NCBI GenBank assembly: GCA_036720245.1
Contig: DAIMNI010000004.1
Span: 1 to 64,000 of the forward strand
Origin: JAAZMA01 sp036720245
Lineage (GTDB): Bacteria; Bacillota; Clostridia; Tissierellales; Tepidimicrobiaceae
DNA length: 64,000 bases
Direction of reading: 5' to 3'
The position numbers were made by a program, and so were the translations under genes. A model generated the notes under the pieces. The model was not told the origin of the DNA and ran no database searches. It was given only the letters and a program-made list of their open reading frames with translations. How positions within the stretch are numbered: the stretch's first letter is position 1; each line of letters starts with the position of its first letter. Below, piece after piece: positions 18,672-27,717 of this stretch.

Positions 18672-19598
18672 CTATATAATTGGAACAAATATAGTTTTTA
18701 ATAATCCTTTTAAAATAGCCTCTGGGGTTTTTCTTTCGATTCTGGCTTCTGGAGATAGTATTATTCTATGATTAAAAACTGGTATTACCATTTCCTTTAC
18801 ATCATCGGGAATTACATAATCTCTATTTTCTAAAAAAGCCTTGGATTTTGCAGCCTTTAATAGATCTATGGAAGCACGAGGGCTTATGCCTAATTGTATA
18901 TTCTTAGAATTTCTAGTGGCATTGGAAATTTCTACAATATATTTTATTATATCCCTATGTGCTACTAGGCTTTCAACTTTTTTCTGCATGCCCAAAATAT
19001 CCTCTTTATTTGCCACAGCATTGAGGTTTTTTGGATTTATATTTTCATAATTATTTAGTATTTCCATTTCAAAATCCTCTTCTGGATAGCCTATGGATAT
19101 TTTCATTAAAAAACGGTCTAATTGAGCTTCAGGTAATGGGAAAGTACCTTGGTATTCCAGTGGGTTTTGGGTGGCTAATACCATAAAAGGTTCTTCTAAT
19201 ATATAGTCCTTATTATCTGTAGAAACTTCCCCTTCTTCCATAGCCTGTAGCAGGCTAGACTGAGTTTTAGGAGATGTTCTATTGATTTCATCGGCCAAGA
19301 AAATATGATTAAATATAGGGCCTTTTTTAAAGGAAAAATCCCCTGTATTTTTATCATAAATATTAATTCCAATAATATCAGAAGGCATTAAATCTGGTGT
19401 AAACTGAACTCTTTTGTAGGATAAATCCATACTTTGGGCTAGGGCATTGGCTAATGTAGTTTTTCCTACACCAGGTACATCTTCTATTAGAATATGGCCT
19501 TTAGATAGGGTGGCTATTAATACTTTTTCAATAACATCATCTTTACCTTTTATAACTTTTTTTATATTATCCATAATTTCTAAGGCTTTAGTGTTCAT
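18672..19598 (-). CDS. MoxR-family AAA+ ATPase
   Basis: 308 residues from the chosen ATG at 19598, which has AAGGGGG five bases upstream; an in-frame start 11 codons earlier lacks such a site. Walker A is PGVGKTT (42-48), Walker B is IFLADEINRTSP, and sensor 1 is LATQNPLEYQGTFPLPEAQLDRF. It is a chaperone-like ATPase that acts with the DUF58 and transglutaminase partners encoded immediately downstream. Confidence 0.93.
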   Translation of the reverse strand: MNTKALEIMDNIKKVIKGKDDVIEKVLIATLSKGHILIEDVPGVGKTTLANALAQSMDLSYKRVQFTPDLMPSDIIGINIYDKNTGDFSFKKGPIFNHIFLADEINRTSPKTQSSLLQAMEEGEVSTDNKDYILEEPFMVLATQNPLEYQGTFPLPEAQLDRFLMKISIGYPEEDFEMEILNNYENINPKNLNAVANKEDILGMQKKVESLVAHRDIIKYIVEISNATRNSKNIQLGISPRASIDLLKAAKSKAFLENRDYVIPDDVKEMVIPVFNHRIILSPEARIERKTPEAILKGLLKTIFVPII

Positions 19599-19629
19599 AG
19601 TATCCCCCTTAAAATTATTTAGTAAATAC

Positions 19630-19638
19630 ATTATACCA
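19630..19638 (-). promoter_or_regulatory. Extended -10 promoter of the moxR operon
   Basis: On the minus strand TGGTATAAT (TGn plus a perfect TATAAT) lies 32 bases upstream of the moxR start. No good -35 is seen, as is common with extended -10 promoters. Confidence 0.6.
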
Positions 19639-19661
19639 TAATTTAAGGCGGCAAGGGGACG

Positions 19662-19690
19662 GGTGGCAAGGGGACGTTTTGTTTGCCATC
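19662..19690 (+). repeat. Short palindromic repeat, GGCAA...TTTGCC family
   Basis: GGTGGCAAGGGGACGTTTTG followed by TTTGCCATC. A partial tandem copy (GGCGGCAAGGGGAC) lies immediately before it. Confidence 0.7.
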
Positions 19691-19691
19691 T

Positions 19692-19720
19692 AATAAGTCA
19701 GTAAGTCAGTACCAGGTACC
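19692..19720 (-). repeat. RAYT-associated repeat copy 5
   Basis: On + it reads AATAAGTCAGTAAGTCAGTA followed by CCAGGTACC, inverted relative to copies 1-3. It lies in the divergent moxR/rhomboid intergenic region. Confidence 0.88.
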
Positions 19721-19757
19721 TATATTTGATTTATAATTGGCGGCCATACCTAGATTG

Positions 19758-19766
19758 TGCTATAAT
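19758..19766 (+). promoter_or_regulatory. Extended -10 promoter of the rhomboid gene
   Basis: TGCTATAAT, a TGn-TATAAT element, with a weak TTGGCG 18 bases before the -10 hexamer. The start codon is about 30 bases downstream. Confidence 0.6.
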
Positions 19767-19796
19767 ATATCTATTAAATTGGAAAGTGGTGATTAT

Positions 19797-20468
19797 ATGT
19801 TGCCAATTAGAGATACTGAACCAAGTGAAAAATTTCCTATAGCTACTATAACTATTATAGCTTTAAATATTATGGTGTTTGTAAAGCAAATTACTCTTCC
19901 CTATGATGAGGCTATGGAAATGGTATATCATTATGCTTTTATTCCATCCCGTTTTTCACAGGGGATATTTCAGATAAAATCTTATATTCCACTATTCACT
20001 AGTATGTTTATGCATGGGGATTTTCTTCATATTCTCAGTAATATGTGGACTTTATGGTTGTTTGGGGATAATGTAGAGGATAAAATGGGGACATTTAGAT
20101 TTATAGTATTTTATATATTGACAGGACTTATTGCAGGTTTTGCTCATTTTATAGCAGGTCCTAATTCTAATATTCCTACTGTAGGTGCATCTGGTGCTAT
20201 AGCAGGGATAATGGGGGCATATTTTTTAATGTTTCCTCATTCTAGAATTGTTACTTTAGTTCCTCTTATTATATTTTATAGAAGATTTTTAATACCTGCA
20301 CCAGTATTTCTGTTGATTTGGTTTTTATTGCAAGTTCGTTCTGGAATTATGTCCGTAGGCTATGGTGCCGTAGGTGGGGTGGCCTGGTGGGCACATATAT
20401 TTGGATTTTTGTCTGGAGCATATTTGTGCAGGAAGTTTGTGAAGAAGAGAAGGAGGATGTCGTCTTGA
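19797..20468 (+). CDS. Rhomboid family intramembrane serine protease
   Basis: 223 residues from ATG 19797, chosen over an upstream in-frame ATG because the protein then begins with the usual short N-terminus (MLPIRDTEPS). Six or so hydrophobic helices are seen. The rhomboid signatures are present: HGDFLHILSNMW (loop 1), VGASGAIAGIMGAYF with catalytic Ser132, and WWAHIFGFLSGAYL with catalytic His200. It would cleave membrane proteins within the bilayer. Bacterial substrates are rarely predictable from sequence. Confidence 0.92.
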   Translation: MLPIRDTEPSEKFPIATITIIALNIMVFVKQITLPYDEAMEMVYHYAFIPSRFSQGIFQIKSYIPLFTSMFMHGDFLHILSNMWTLWLFGDNVEDKMGTFRFIVFYILTGLIAGFAHFIAGPNSNIPTVGASGAIAGIMGAYFLMFPHSRIVTLVPLIIFYRRFLIPAPVFLLIWFLLQVRSGIMSVGYGAVGGVAWWAHIFGFLSGAYLCRKFVKKRRRMSS

Positions 20469-20476
20469 ATGGGGAT

Positions 20477-20549
20477 GTCATTCTGAGCGTAAGCGAAGGA
20501 TCTTTAAGTAGCAGAAAACCAGGATTCTTCACTACATTTAGGATGACAA
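20477..20549 (+). repeat. Palindromic repeat, GTCATYCTGAGC...GGATGAC family, complete copy
   Basis: Begins GTCATTCTGAGCGTAAGCGA and ends with a complementary arm TTTAGGATGAC; the middle holds AGGATCTT and GATTCTT. Other copies lie at 44698, 45434, 49842 (half) and 57624 (with an internal insertion). It is a mobile or REP-like element, not coding. Confidence 0.75.
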
Positions 20550-20579
20550 TTTAAGGGTGTTCAGGATGACAATAAAAAA

Positions 20580-20609
20580 AGGTGGCAAACAAAACATCCC
20601 TTTGCCACC
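20580..20609 (-). repeat. Short palindromic repeat, GGCAA...TTTGCC family, inverted copy
   Basis: On + GGTGGCAAACAAAACATCCC followed by TTTGCCACC, with a 9-bp stem. It could also act as a terminator-like hairpin between the convergent rhomboid and S-layer genes. Confidence 0.7.
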
Positions 20610-20615
20610 CGACCT

Positions 20616-20644
20616 AATAAGTCAGTAAGTCAGTACCAGGTACC
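20616..20644 (-). repeat. RAYT-associated repeat copy 6
   Basis: Same orientation as copies 4 and 5; ends five bases before the stop codon of the S-layer-type gene. Confidence 0.88.
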
Positions 20645-20649
20645 AACAC

Positions 20650-23583
20650 TTATCTATAAACATAGTATTCCCAACCATCAGTTTCTACTACATTTCCATT
20701 TAAATCTCTGATGACTATGGGGTTATCAGCTAGTCTAATTATATATTCTGTATCCTTGTATTTATAATAATTTTCAATTTTTAGTTCAATAATATTTCCT
20801 GCTGTGTTTAATTTAGTAGAGTATTGATTTCTATCTAGTATACCAGAGCCTAGGGATTCTACTATTATATCATCCCTAAATAATTTTTCATATTCTCCAT
20901 CTAGTTTTTCTGTAAAGGGGATCTTTATGGTGTAATTACTTATTTCAAGTTCCTCTTTATCAGCTTTTATTCTAGGGGCTACCTTATCTACTACATCTAC
21001 AGTTTCTGCCTGAGCCTTGGTGCCTAATATGGTTTCAATTTCATTTCTATATTCCACAGTTAGTCTTCCACTGCTAGTTATTTCTTCTCTGTCCCTTAAA
21101 TATATATGAACTATATTATCTCCGTTTGCCTCTACATCATATATATCTCTATTTTCTACCCTGAAATCATCTCTACTGGCAAAGTTAATGGCTTGATTGT
21201 ATTTAACTTCTATTAAATCAGGTTCTACTAAAACTGCTTCTAAAATTTTAGCTTCTCCCTGATTTGAATCGTCAAAATATAGAGTTTGAGGGTCTATAGG
21301 AATATCATTTATGGCTCTAATGGATGAAATATCAATTTTTTCTAAATTGCCAAGTCTTCCTATTTCTACAGTTTTCCCATTGATTTTTTCTGGTAGTATG
21401 ACCTTAAAGCTTTTATTGTCTCTGTCTATTGGAATAAATTCTGTATCCCATGGCATATATTCTTTTTTATTGTTTATATTTAGTAGATAGTTTTCTGTAT
21501 TCTCCACAGTGCGAATATCCATTTCTTTACTAAAGGAAATTACAAATTCTCTATCTTTGCCAGTATAGGCTGTGATAGTGGGTTTTTCCATATCTTCTAC
21601 ATCAAATTTCTTTGTGAAATTGTCCATTTTGTTTTTAAGGGCTGTAGTATCATAAATATCTCTAATCTCTATGGTATTAGTACCCTTTGGTAGAGGAGTG
21701 TTTAATATTAATGTATATTCACTTCCGCTACCTTCAATATTTCTAATGTAAACTTGCTTATTATCCCTATCCTTTATAGTATAGGAATTTCTATTTTTTC
21801 CATCTACACTTTTACTATAAGAAATAATAAGGGATTTGCCATATTCTCCAATTTTAATATCTACTACTTCAGGTTTGGATTTATCTACTTCTGCCCTAAC
21901 GTTTACTTCTTCATTTCTAATTTTATTTCCCCAATAATCTGCAACACCATCTATATATATGCTGATTTCATAACTAGGCAAATAGTTTCTGGAGAAATCT
22001 AATATTATTTCTGTGCCCATTACTTTAACATTATCTGGATAAACCTTTCTTGAGCCATATTTAAAATAGAAATTATTTTTACTTACGCTACTAGGGTCTA
22101 TTTCTTTGTCAAATTCTATAATTACTTTTTCAGTAGTAGCTGAGGCATCTACTAATTTAGGGCTATAATTGTCCTTATAGATTTCAAATTCTCTATTTTG
22201 ATCTAGTCCCTTAAATCTTGCATAGTCTTCTAGGCCAGATACATTTAGTACATAATAGCCTTCTTTTAAGCTAGTATAGGGAGTAAGTGTAATTACATTA
22301 TCCACCATTTCTACTTTTCCAGAATATCTTTTATTATCTATTTTAAAATTGGAAGCATTAGCTGATACTACAGGTTCTGTTAAATATACTTTTAATATTT
22401 TATTTCCTAAAGCACGAATTTCTTTTACTTCAGGTGGATTATTGTCAAAGGCTTCAAATTCTTTATCTTTTATGCTTATTTCTTCTCCTAATTGAGATTT
22501 AATTTTATTAATAGATATTTTATAGTTTCTTCTATTAATCATAGTTTCATTTAAACTAAGAACTACTATAGTATTGTCTTCTTCTAGGCGAGTGGATTTA
22601 ATCTTTCCAGCATTAGTATTATAATTAGCTGAAATTAAAGCACTAGATTTATCTACTGGAGCAGAAAATATTAATTTAATTTCTTTTAAATTATCAGCCC
22701 TGACTTCTGTTAATTCAAAGGGTAAATTTTTAATATTAAAGCTTTTAGCTTTTGTACTCATATTTCCACTGATAAATTTGTATTCATATTTACCAGCTTT
22801 AAGATTTGGTATTTCAATACTAAATTCTCCATTGGATTTTAAGCTTAAATCGTATTGGGTTTTATCTAATTTAATATTGTCTAAAGACTTTAAATTTAAT
22901 TTTAAAGTTTTAACATTGGTCTTTCCTTCGATTTTTACGGTGTTTTTATTAATATTTACTTTTTCTTCTACAGTAAATTCTTCTGGCAATTTAATTTTTA
23001 AGTATTCAGCTAAGGTTTTGTTGCTATTTTTCTTATTTTGTTTAAGAGCATTTACTGTCATAGCAGCCATTAGGCCTCTATTTAGTTTTTCCTTAGGTTT
23101 GGCGTTTAAATTTTCCATAAGATTATATTTCTCTGCTAATTGGGGAATATTGTCCCAATTATCGTCTGCTTCTTCATTGTATCCTAATGCTCTAAGTAAT
23201 ACTGTTTGAAATTGTTGAACTATAACTTCTTCTTTAAAACCAAATCTACTAGTACTCATTCCATGAATAAGGTCCTTATTTACCGCCCATGCTATATAGG
23301 GATCATAAAAGGAATCTGTGATGTCTGTAAATTTATGTTTTCCCTTATAAACTTTTGCAGCATTTTCTTCTTTGTATAGTCTAGATATTAAAACAACCAT
23401 ATCTTGTCTTTTTAAGTTTTTATTTAGCATTAGATCCCCTGTTTCAGAGCCCTCTAATACTTTTTCATTTTTCAAAAATTGACCAGACTTTTCATATAAA
23501 TCTTTTTCCGACACAGCAAAGGCTGGTACAAATGTAGAAAGTATTATGCTTAATGCTAGAATTAGTGATAGTGATTTTTTCAT
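20650..23583 (-). CDS. S-layer-homology surface protein with multiple Ig-like repeats
   Basis: 977 residues from ATG 23583, which has GAAGGGAG upstream; an in-frame upstream ATG is less likely. The signal peptide ends at about VPAFA. One or two SLH-type modules follow (about residues 40-200: RQDMVVLISRLYKEEN, then KFTDITDSFYDPYIAWAVNKDLIHGMSTSRFGF), which anchor proteins to wall polymers. The long remainder is a chain of about seven beta-rich, Big/SbsA-Ig-like units marked by recurring phrases such as VIIEFDKEIDPSSVSKNNF, FVISFSKEMDIRTVENTENY and LIEVKYNQAINFASRDDF. Probably a structural cell-surface or S-layer-associated protein. Confidence 0.88.
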   Translation of the reverse strand: MKKSLSLILALSIILSTFVPAFAVSEKDLYEKSGQFLKNEKVLEGSETGDLMLNKNLKRQDMVVLISRLYKEENAAKVYKGKHKFTDITDSFYDPYIAWAVNKDLIHGMSTSRFGFKEEVIVQQFQTVLLRALGYNEEADDNWDNIPQLAEKYNLMENLNAKPKEKLNRGLMAAMTVNALKQNKKNSNKTLAEYLKIKLPEEFTVEEKVNINKNTVKIEGKTNVKTLKLNLKSLDNIKLDKTQYDLSLKSNGEFSIEIPNLKAGKYEYKFISGNMSTKAKSFNIKNLPFELTEVRADNLKEIKLIFSAPVDKSSALISANYNTNAGKIKSTRLEEDNTIVVLSLNETMINRRNYKISINKIKSQLGEEISIKDKEFEAFDNNPPEVKEIRALGNKILKVYLTEPVVSANASNFKIDNKRYSGKVEMVDNVITLTPYTSLKEGYYVLNVSGLEDYARFKGLDQNREFEIYKDNYSPKLVDASATTEKVIIEFDKEIDPSSVSKNNFYFKYGSRKVYPDNVKVMGTEIILDFSRNYLPSYEISIYIDGVADYWGNKIRNEEVNVRAEVDKSKPEVVDIKIGEYGKSLIISYSKSVDGKNRNSYTIKDRDNKQVYIRNIEGSGSEYTLILNTPLPKGTNTIEIRDIYDTTALKNKMDNFTKKFDVEDMEKPTITAYTGKDREFVISFSKEMDIRTVENTENYLLNINNKKEYMPWDTEFIPIDRDNKSFKVILPEKINGKTVEIGRLGNLEKIDISSIRAINDIPIDPQTLYFDDSNQGEAKILEAVLVEPDLIEVKYNQAINFASRDDFRVENRDIYDVEANGDNIVHIYLRDREEITSSGRLTVEYRNEIETILGTKAQAETVDVVDKVAPRIKADKEELEISNYTIKIPFTEKLDGEYEKLFRDDIIVESLGSGILDRNQYSTKLNTAGNIIELKIENYYKYKDTEYIIRLADNPIVIRDLNGNVVETDGWEYYVYR

Positions 23584-23668
23584 ATTCTTATCTCCCTTCT
23601 TTGTATTAATACAATTATATAACAAGAATAGGTTTTAAAGTGTTACATTATAATTACAAAATTTTAGT

Positions 23669-23703
23669 TTGCGCCAGCGGGGACGGTTCTCCCTGGCGCA
23701 CAA
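23669..23703 (+). repeat. GCGCCAG...CTGGCGC palindromic repeat
   Basis: GCGCCAGCGGGGACGGTTCT followed by CCCTGGCGC. Inverted copies lie at 42835-42868 and 57795-57826. Its high GC stands out from the AT-rich surroundings. Confidence 0.8.
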
Positions 23704-23809
23704 GATTCTCTTGTCTATTTTGGACAATGTTTTCCTTTTGTGGTATTTAAATTGTGGTACTATTTAGATAAAATAAAGTTAAATACTATTATATGAGGAG
23801 GATTATAGA

Positions 23810-24838
23810 ATGAAAAAGAAGCTTATTATATTAACTTTAGTTTTGGTACTAGCCTTAAGCCTAGTTGCTTGTGGTAAAACAGATACTACTGGCGATGGTG
23901 GTTCGGACAAAGTAGTAGTATATTCACCAAATAGTGAGGATATTATTAATTTAGTAATTCCAGCGTTTGAAAAAGAAACAGGTATAAAAGTAGAATTAAT
24001 TAGTGCAGGTACAGGAGAATTAATGAAACGTATTGAATCAGAAAAAGAAAATCCTTATGCAGATGTAATATTTGGAATAGCTGAAACTCAATTTGCACAA
24101 AATCCTGATCTATTTCAGGAATACGTTTCGCCAAATGATAAATATATGTTAGAAGGGCATAAAAACAAACAAGGATATTTAACACCATATAATTCTGATG
24201 GTTCTTGTTTACTTGTCAATACAGATCTTATTGGGGATATAAAAATTGAAGGCTATGAAGATTTATTAAATCCTGAATTAAAAGGGAAAATTGCATATCC
24301 AGACCCAGCTAGTTCTTCCTCAGCTTTTAATCAATTGACTAATATGTTAGTTGCTATGGGTGGAGATTATGAATCAAAAGAAGGTTGGGATTATGTAGCA
24401 AAATTAGTGGAAAATCTAGATGGTAAAGTAGCCAGTGGATCAGGGGCCGCTCACAAGTCTGTAGCAGATGGAGAATATGTGGTGGCATTGACATATGAAG
24501 ACCCATCTGTATCCTATGTAAGAGATGGTGCACCAGTTAAAGTAGTATATCCAAAAGAAGGTGCCATATATGGAGATGCAAATTCAGCCATACTAAAAGG
24601 TGCTAGGAATTTAGAAAATGCTAAAAAGTTTATTGATTTCACCACTTCAAAGGAAATACAAGATGCTTTTGGAACAGAAATATTTATAAGACCTTTAAGA
24701 GCAGATGCAGAATTAAGTGATTCTATGACACCTTTTGAAGATATTTATACTTTAGAAGAAGATATAGAGTATGTAACAGAACATAAAAGTGAAATAGTAG
24801 AAAAATATATTGATTTGATCACATCATCGGAAAAATAA
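23810..24838 (+). CDS. ABC transporter substrate-binding lipoprotein (iron/phosphorylated-compound type)
   Basis: 342 residues. Lipoprotein signal LSLVAC with Cys21. The body is an SBP_bac_1/AfuA-FutA-like domain: VVVYSPNSEDIINLVIPAFEKETGIKVELI, then ADVIFGIAE and YTYNSDGSCLLVN-like segments. Homologues bind ferric iron, hexose phosphates or 2-aminoethylphosphonate. The distribution of iron-ligating tyrosines cannot be judged without alignment, so substrate is open. A YesM/YesN-type two-component system follows the transporter genes, which favours an organic phosphate or sugar phosphate over iron. AGGAGG precedes the ATG. Confidence 0.82.
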   Translation: MKKKLIILTLVLVLALSLVACGKTDTTGDGGSDKVVVYSPNSEDIINLVIPAFEKETGIKVELISAGTGELMKRIESEKENPYADVIFGIAETQFAQNPDLFQEYVSPNDKYMLEGHKNKQGYLTPYNSDGSCLLVNTDLIGDIKIEGYEDLLNPELKGKIAYPDPASSSSAFNQLTNMLVAMGGDYESKEGWDYVAKLVENLDGKVASGSGAAHKSVADGEYVVALTYEDPSVSYVRDGAPVKVVYPKEGAIYGDANSAILKGARNLENAKKFIDFTTSKEIQDAFGTEIFIRPLRADAELSDSMTPFEDIYTLEEDIEYVTEHKSEIVEKYIDLITSSEK

Positions 24839-24870
24839 ATAGAAAAATAAACAGTTAGAAGGTGAGAAGC

Positions 24871-25998
24871 TTGAGTATATCCATAGGTTTTAAAAATGTG
24901 GTGAAAAAATATGGAGATAATACAGTAATTCCAGGATTATCACTAGAGGTTCAGGAGGGTGAATTTTTCACCCTTCTTGGGCCCTCTGGATGTGGTAAAA
25001 CCACTCTTCTTCGAATGGTAGCAGGATTTAATACCATAGAAGGTGGAGAGATTCTTTTTAATGATAAACTAATAAACAATATGCAACCAAAGGATAGAAA
25101 TATAGGTATGGTATTTCAAAACTATGCTATATTTCCACATTTGACAGTAGCAAAAAATGTAGCTTTTGGTTTGGAAAATAGAAAAATATCAAAGGCGGAA
25201 ATAGAAAAGAAAGTAGATGAAATATTAAAAGTAGTAAAAATTTATGAATATAAAGATAGACTTCCCGAAAACTTATCTGGTGGGCAACAACAAAGGGTAG
25301 CTTTGGCACGTGCTATTGTTATTGAACCAGATGTGCTTTTAATGGATGAGCCATTATCTAATTTAGATGCAAAACTTAGAATAGAAATGAGAAATGCCAT
25401 TAAAGATATACAAAGGGATGTTGGCATTACTACTATATATGTAACCCATGATCAGGAAGAGGCCATGGCAGTATCTGATAGAATAGCTGTTATGAATTAT
25501 GGAGAAATACAACATGTGGGAACTCCCCAAAACATATATCAACGACCTAGCAATATATTTGTAGCAACTTTTATTGGTAGGACAAATATCCTAGATGGAG
25601 AATTAAAGCCTAACGACAATGGCTTTACGCTAAAAATTGGGAGAAATTATAGGGAAAATGTAGATAATTTAATTATTTCCAGGGAAATTGGAGGAGATTT
25701 TCCAGTTCAAGTTTCTGTGAGACCAGAGGAGTTTATTATAGTTAAAAAAGGTGAAGGTATAGGCGCTAAAATTTTAAACTCGGTATTTTTAGGTTTAAAC
25801 ACTCATTATTTTGTAGAATTAGAGACTGGAGAGAGAGCAGAGATAATTCAGGAATCCGCAATTGGAGAAATATTAGAACCAGGTAGTGAAATAGGCTTGA
25901 AAGTTAATAAAGAAAAAATAAATGTATTTGATCGGGAAACCCAGTTAAATATAACTGAAGGAGTTGTGAATCATGTCAGCCAAAAGCAAGAGATATGA
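24871..25998 (+). CDS. ABC transporter ATPase (FbpC/PotA type)
   Basis: 375 residues. TTG at 24871 is preferred to GTG at 24862 because AGAAGG lies 8 bases before the TTG, whereas no site precedes the GTG. Walker A is GPSGCGKTT, the signature is LSGGQQQR, Walker B is VLLMDEPLSNLD, and the H-loop is VTHD. A TOBE-like C-terminal domain follows (QVSVRPEEFIIV). It is the ATPase of the importer; it overlaps the permease gene by 26 bases. Confidence 0.93.
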   Translation: MSISIGFKNVVKKYGDNTVIPGLSLEVQEGEFFTLLGPSGCGKTTLLRMVAGFNTIEGGEILFNDKLINNMQPKDRNIGMVFQNYAIFPHLTVAKNVAFGLENRKISKAEIEKKVDEILKVVKIYEYKDRLPENLSGGQQQRVALARAIVIEPDVLLMDEPLSNLDAKLRIEMRNAIKDIQRDVGITTIYVTHDQEEAMAVSDRIAVMNYGEIQHVGTPQNIYQRPSNIFVATFIGRTNILDGELKPNDNGFTLKIGRNYRENVDNLIISREIGGDFPVQVSVRPEEFIIVKKGEGIGAKILNSVFLGLNTHYFVELETGERAEIIQESAIGEILEPGSEIGLKVNKEKINVFDRETQLNITEGVVNHVSQKQEI

Positions 25999-27628
25999 TA
26001 TTTGGTCAACTGTTACCTTAATTATATTTCTTTTCTATATTATTATGCTAGTATTTCCACTGTTTACAATACTTATAAAAAGTATTCAGGATGGGAATAC
26101 AGGTAGCTTTTCACTAGCCTATTTTAAACAATTTTTCAGTAAGAAGTATTATTATGGTTCTTTATTTAATAGTTTAAAGGTTACTACATGTGTTACAATA
26201 TTGACAATAATTCTGGCAATACCTTTAGCTTATATTATGTCTACTTTTAAAATAAAGGGAAAGTCTGCAATTCAGGTATTAATTTTAATATCTTCTATGC
26301 AAGCACCTTTTATAGGGGCATATTCTTGGATATTATTATTAGGAAGAAATGGTGTAATTACAAATTTTATGGGAAATGCTTTTAATATTACTATGCCAGA
26401 TATTTATGGCTTTACAGGAATACTATTGGTATTAACCTTACAATTGGTACCATTAATATATATGTATTTATATGGAGCATTAAAGAACATTGATAAATCC
26501 CTATTGGAAGCTGCAGAAAGTATGGGATGTACAGGTGCTAAAAAAGTATTTAAAGTGGTTATTCCATTAATTTTACCTACTTTATTAGCAGGGGCTTTAT
26601 TGGTATTTATGAGGGCCTTGGCAGATTTTGGTACCCCTATGCTTATTGGGGAAGGTTTTAGAACTGTTCCCGTTTTAATATTTAATGAATTTATATCTGA
26701 AGTAGGTGGAGATGATGGTTTTGCAGCAGCCATATCTGTTATAGTAATTATATTTGCTACTGCAATATTTTTACTTCAAAAATATATTTCCAATAAAAAG
26801 GCTTTTTCCATGAGCGCTTTGCATCCAATAGAGGCAAAGAAGGAAAAGGGGCTTAAAAATGTATTGGCCCATATTTATGTATATGGCTTTACTACAATAG
26901 CATTACTTCCACAGCTTACCGTTATATATACTTCTTTCTTAGATACTAAAGGAAAAGTATTTTCAGGGGGATATTCCCTAAAAAGTTATGAAACGGCCTT
27001 CTCTAAAATGGGAGATGCTATATTCAATACTTTTTATCTTGCAGGAATATCCATAGTATTGATAATATTATTTGCCATATTAATAGCCTATATTACCGTT
27101 AGAAGAAAAAATGCCATTACAAATTTATTGGACATATTGACTATGTTTCCTTATATAGTTCCTGGTTCTATTTTGGGAATTGCATTACTTTTAAGTTTTA
27201 ATAAGAAGCCATTATTATTAAGTGGTACAGCCCTAATTATGATTATATCCTTTGTAATTAGAAGATTACCCTATACAATACGTTCCAGTGCTGCAATTCT
27301 TCATCAGGTGAATATTAGTGTAGAAGAGGCAGCTATATCCCTAGGAGCTTCTAATATTAAAACTTTCTTTAAAATAGTATTACCTATGATGATTTCGGGT
27401 GTTATATCAGGGGCAATTTTAAGTTGGGTAACTATTATTTCAGAATTAAGTACCTCTATAATTCTCTATACAGGAAATACTAGAACCATGACCATTGCCA
27501 CTTATACTGAGGTAATTCGTGGAAACTATGGAGTAGCAGCAGCCTTGGCTACTATATTGACTGTGGTTACGGTTATATCTTTATTAATATTCTTTAAACT
27601 AACAGGAGAAAAAGAGATTACAATGTAG
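25973..27628 (+). CDS. ABC transporter permease with two fused permease domains (FbpB type)
   Basis: 551 residues with about twelve hydrophobic helices. Two EAA loops mark two permease halves: ESMGCTGAKKVFKVVIPLILPT in the first and EEAAISLGASNIKTFFKIVLPMMIS in the second. Fused permeases of this kind are typical of ferric-iron and related importers. The ATG lies inside the end of the ATPase gene, so the two are translationally coupled. Confidence 0.92.
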   Translation: MSAKSKRYDIWSTVTLIIFLFYIIMLVFPLFTILIKSIQDGNTGSFSLAYFKQFFSKKYYYGSLFNSLKVTTCVTILTIILAIPLAYIMSTFKIKGKSAIQVLILISSMQAPFIGAYSWILLLGRNGVITNFMGNAFNITMPDIYGFTGILLVLTLQLVPLIYMYLYGALKNIDKSLLEAAESMGCTGAKKVFKVVIPLILPTLLAGALLVFMRALADFGTPMLIGEGFRTVPVLIFNEFISEVGGDDGFAAAISVIVIIFATAIFLLQKYISNKKAFSMSALHPIEAKKEKGLKNVLAHIYVYGFTTIALLPQLTVIYTSFLDTKGKVFSGGYSLKSYETAFSKMGDAIFNTFYLAGISIVLIILFAILIAYITVRRKNAITNLLDILTMFPYIVPGSILGIALLLSFNKKPLLLSGTALIMIISFVIRRLPYTIRSSAAILHQVNISVEEAAISLGASNIKTFFKIVLPMMISGVISGAILSWVTIISELSTSIILYTGNTRTMTIATYTEVIRGNYGVAAALATILTVVTVISLLIFFKLTGEKEITM

Positions 27629-27638
27629 TGACAGCAAG

Positions 27639-27682
27639 AAAAACATGGAAAGAGATAAAATGTCCTTCTACCATGTTTTTTT
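27639..27682 (+). terminator. Terminator between transporter and two-component genes
   Basis: AAAAACATGG pairs with CCATGTTTTT across a 22-base loop, followed by TTTT. It probably separates the transporter operon from the kinase/regulator pair, whose TATAAT-like element (27684) follows. Confidence 0.65.
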
Positions 27683-27717
27683 GCTATAATAATTATAAAA
27701 GCTATAGGAGAGTATTC

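Noticed and set aside
27628..27717. N-terminal extension of the sensor kinase from GTG 27628
   Set aside because: The extra codons pass through a clear terminator hairpin, and a good ribosome binding site precedes the ATG at 27718.
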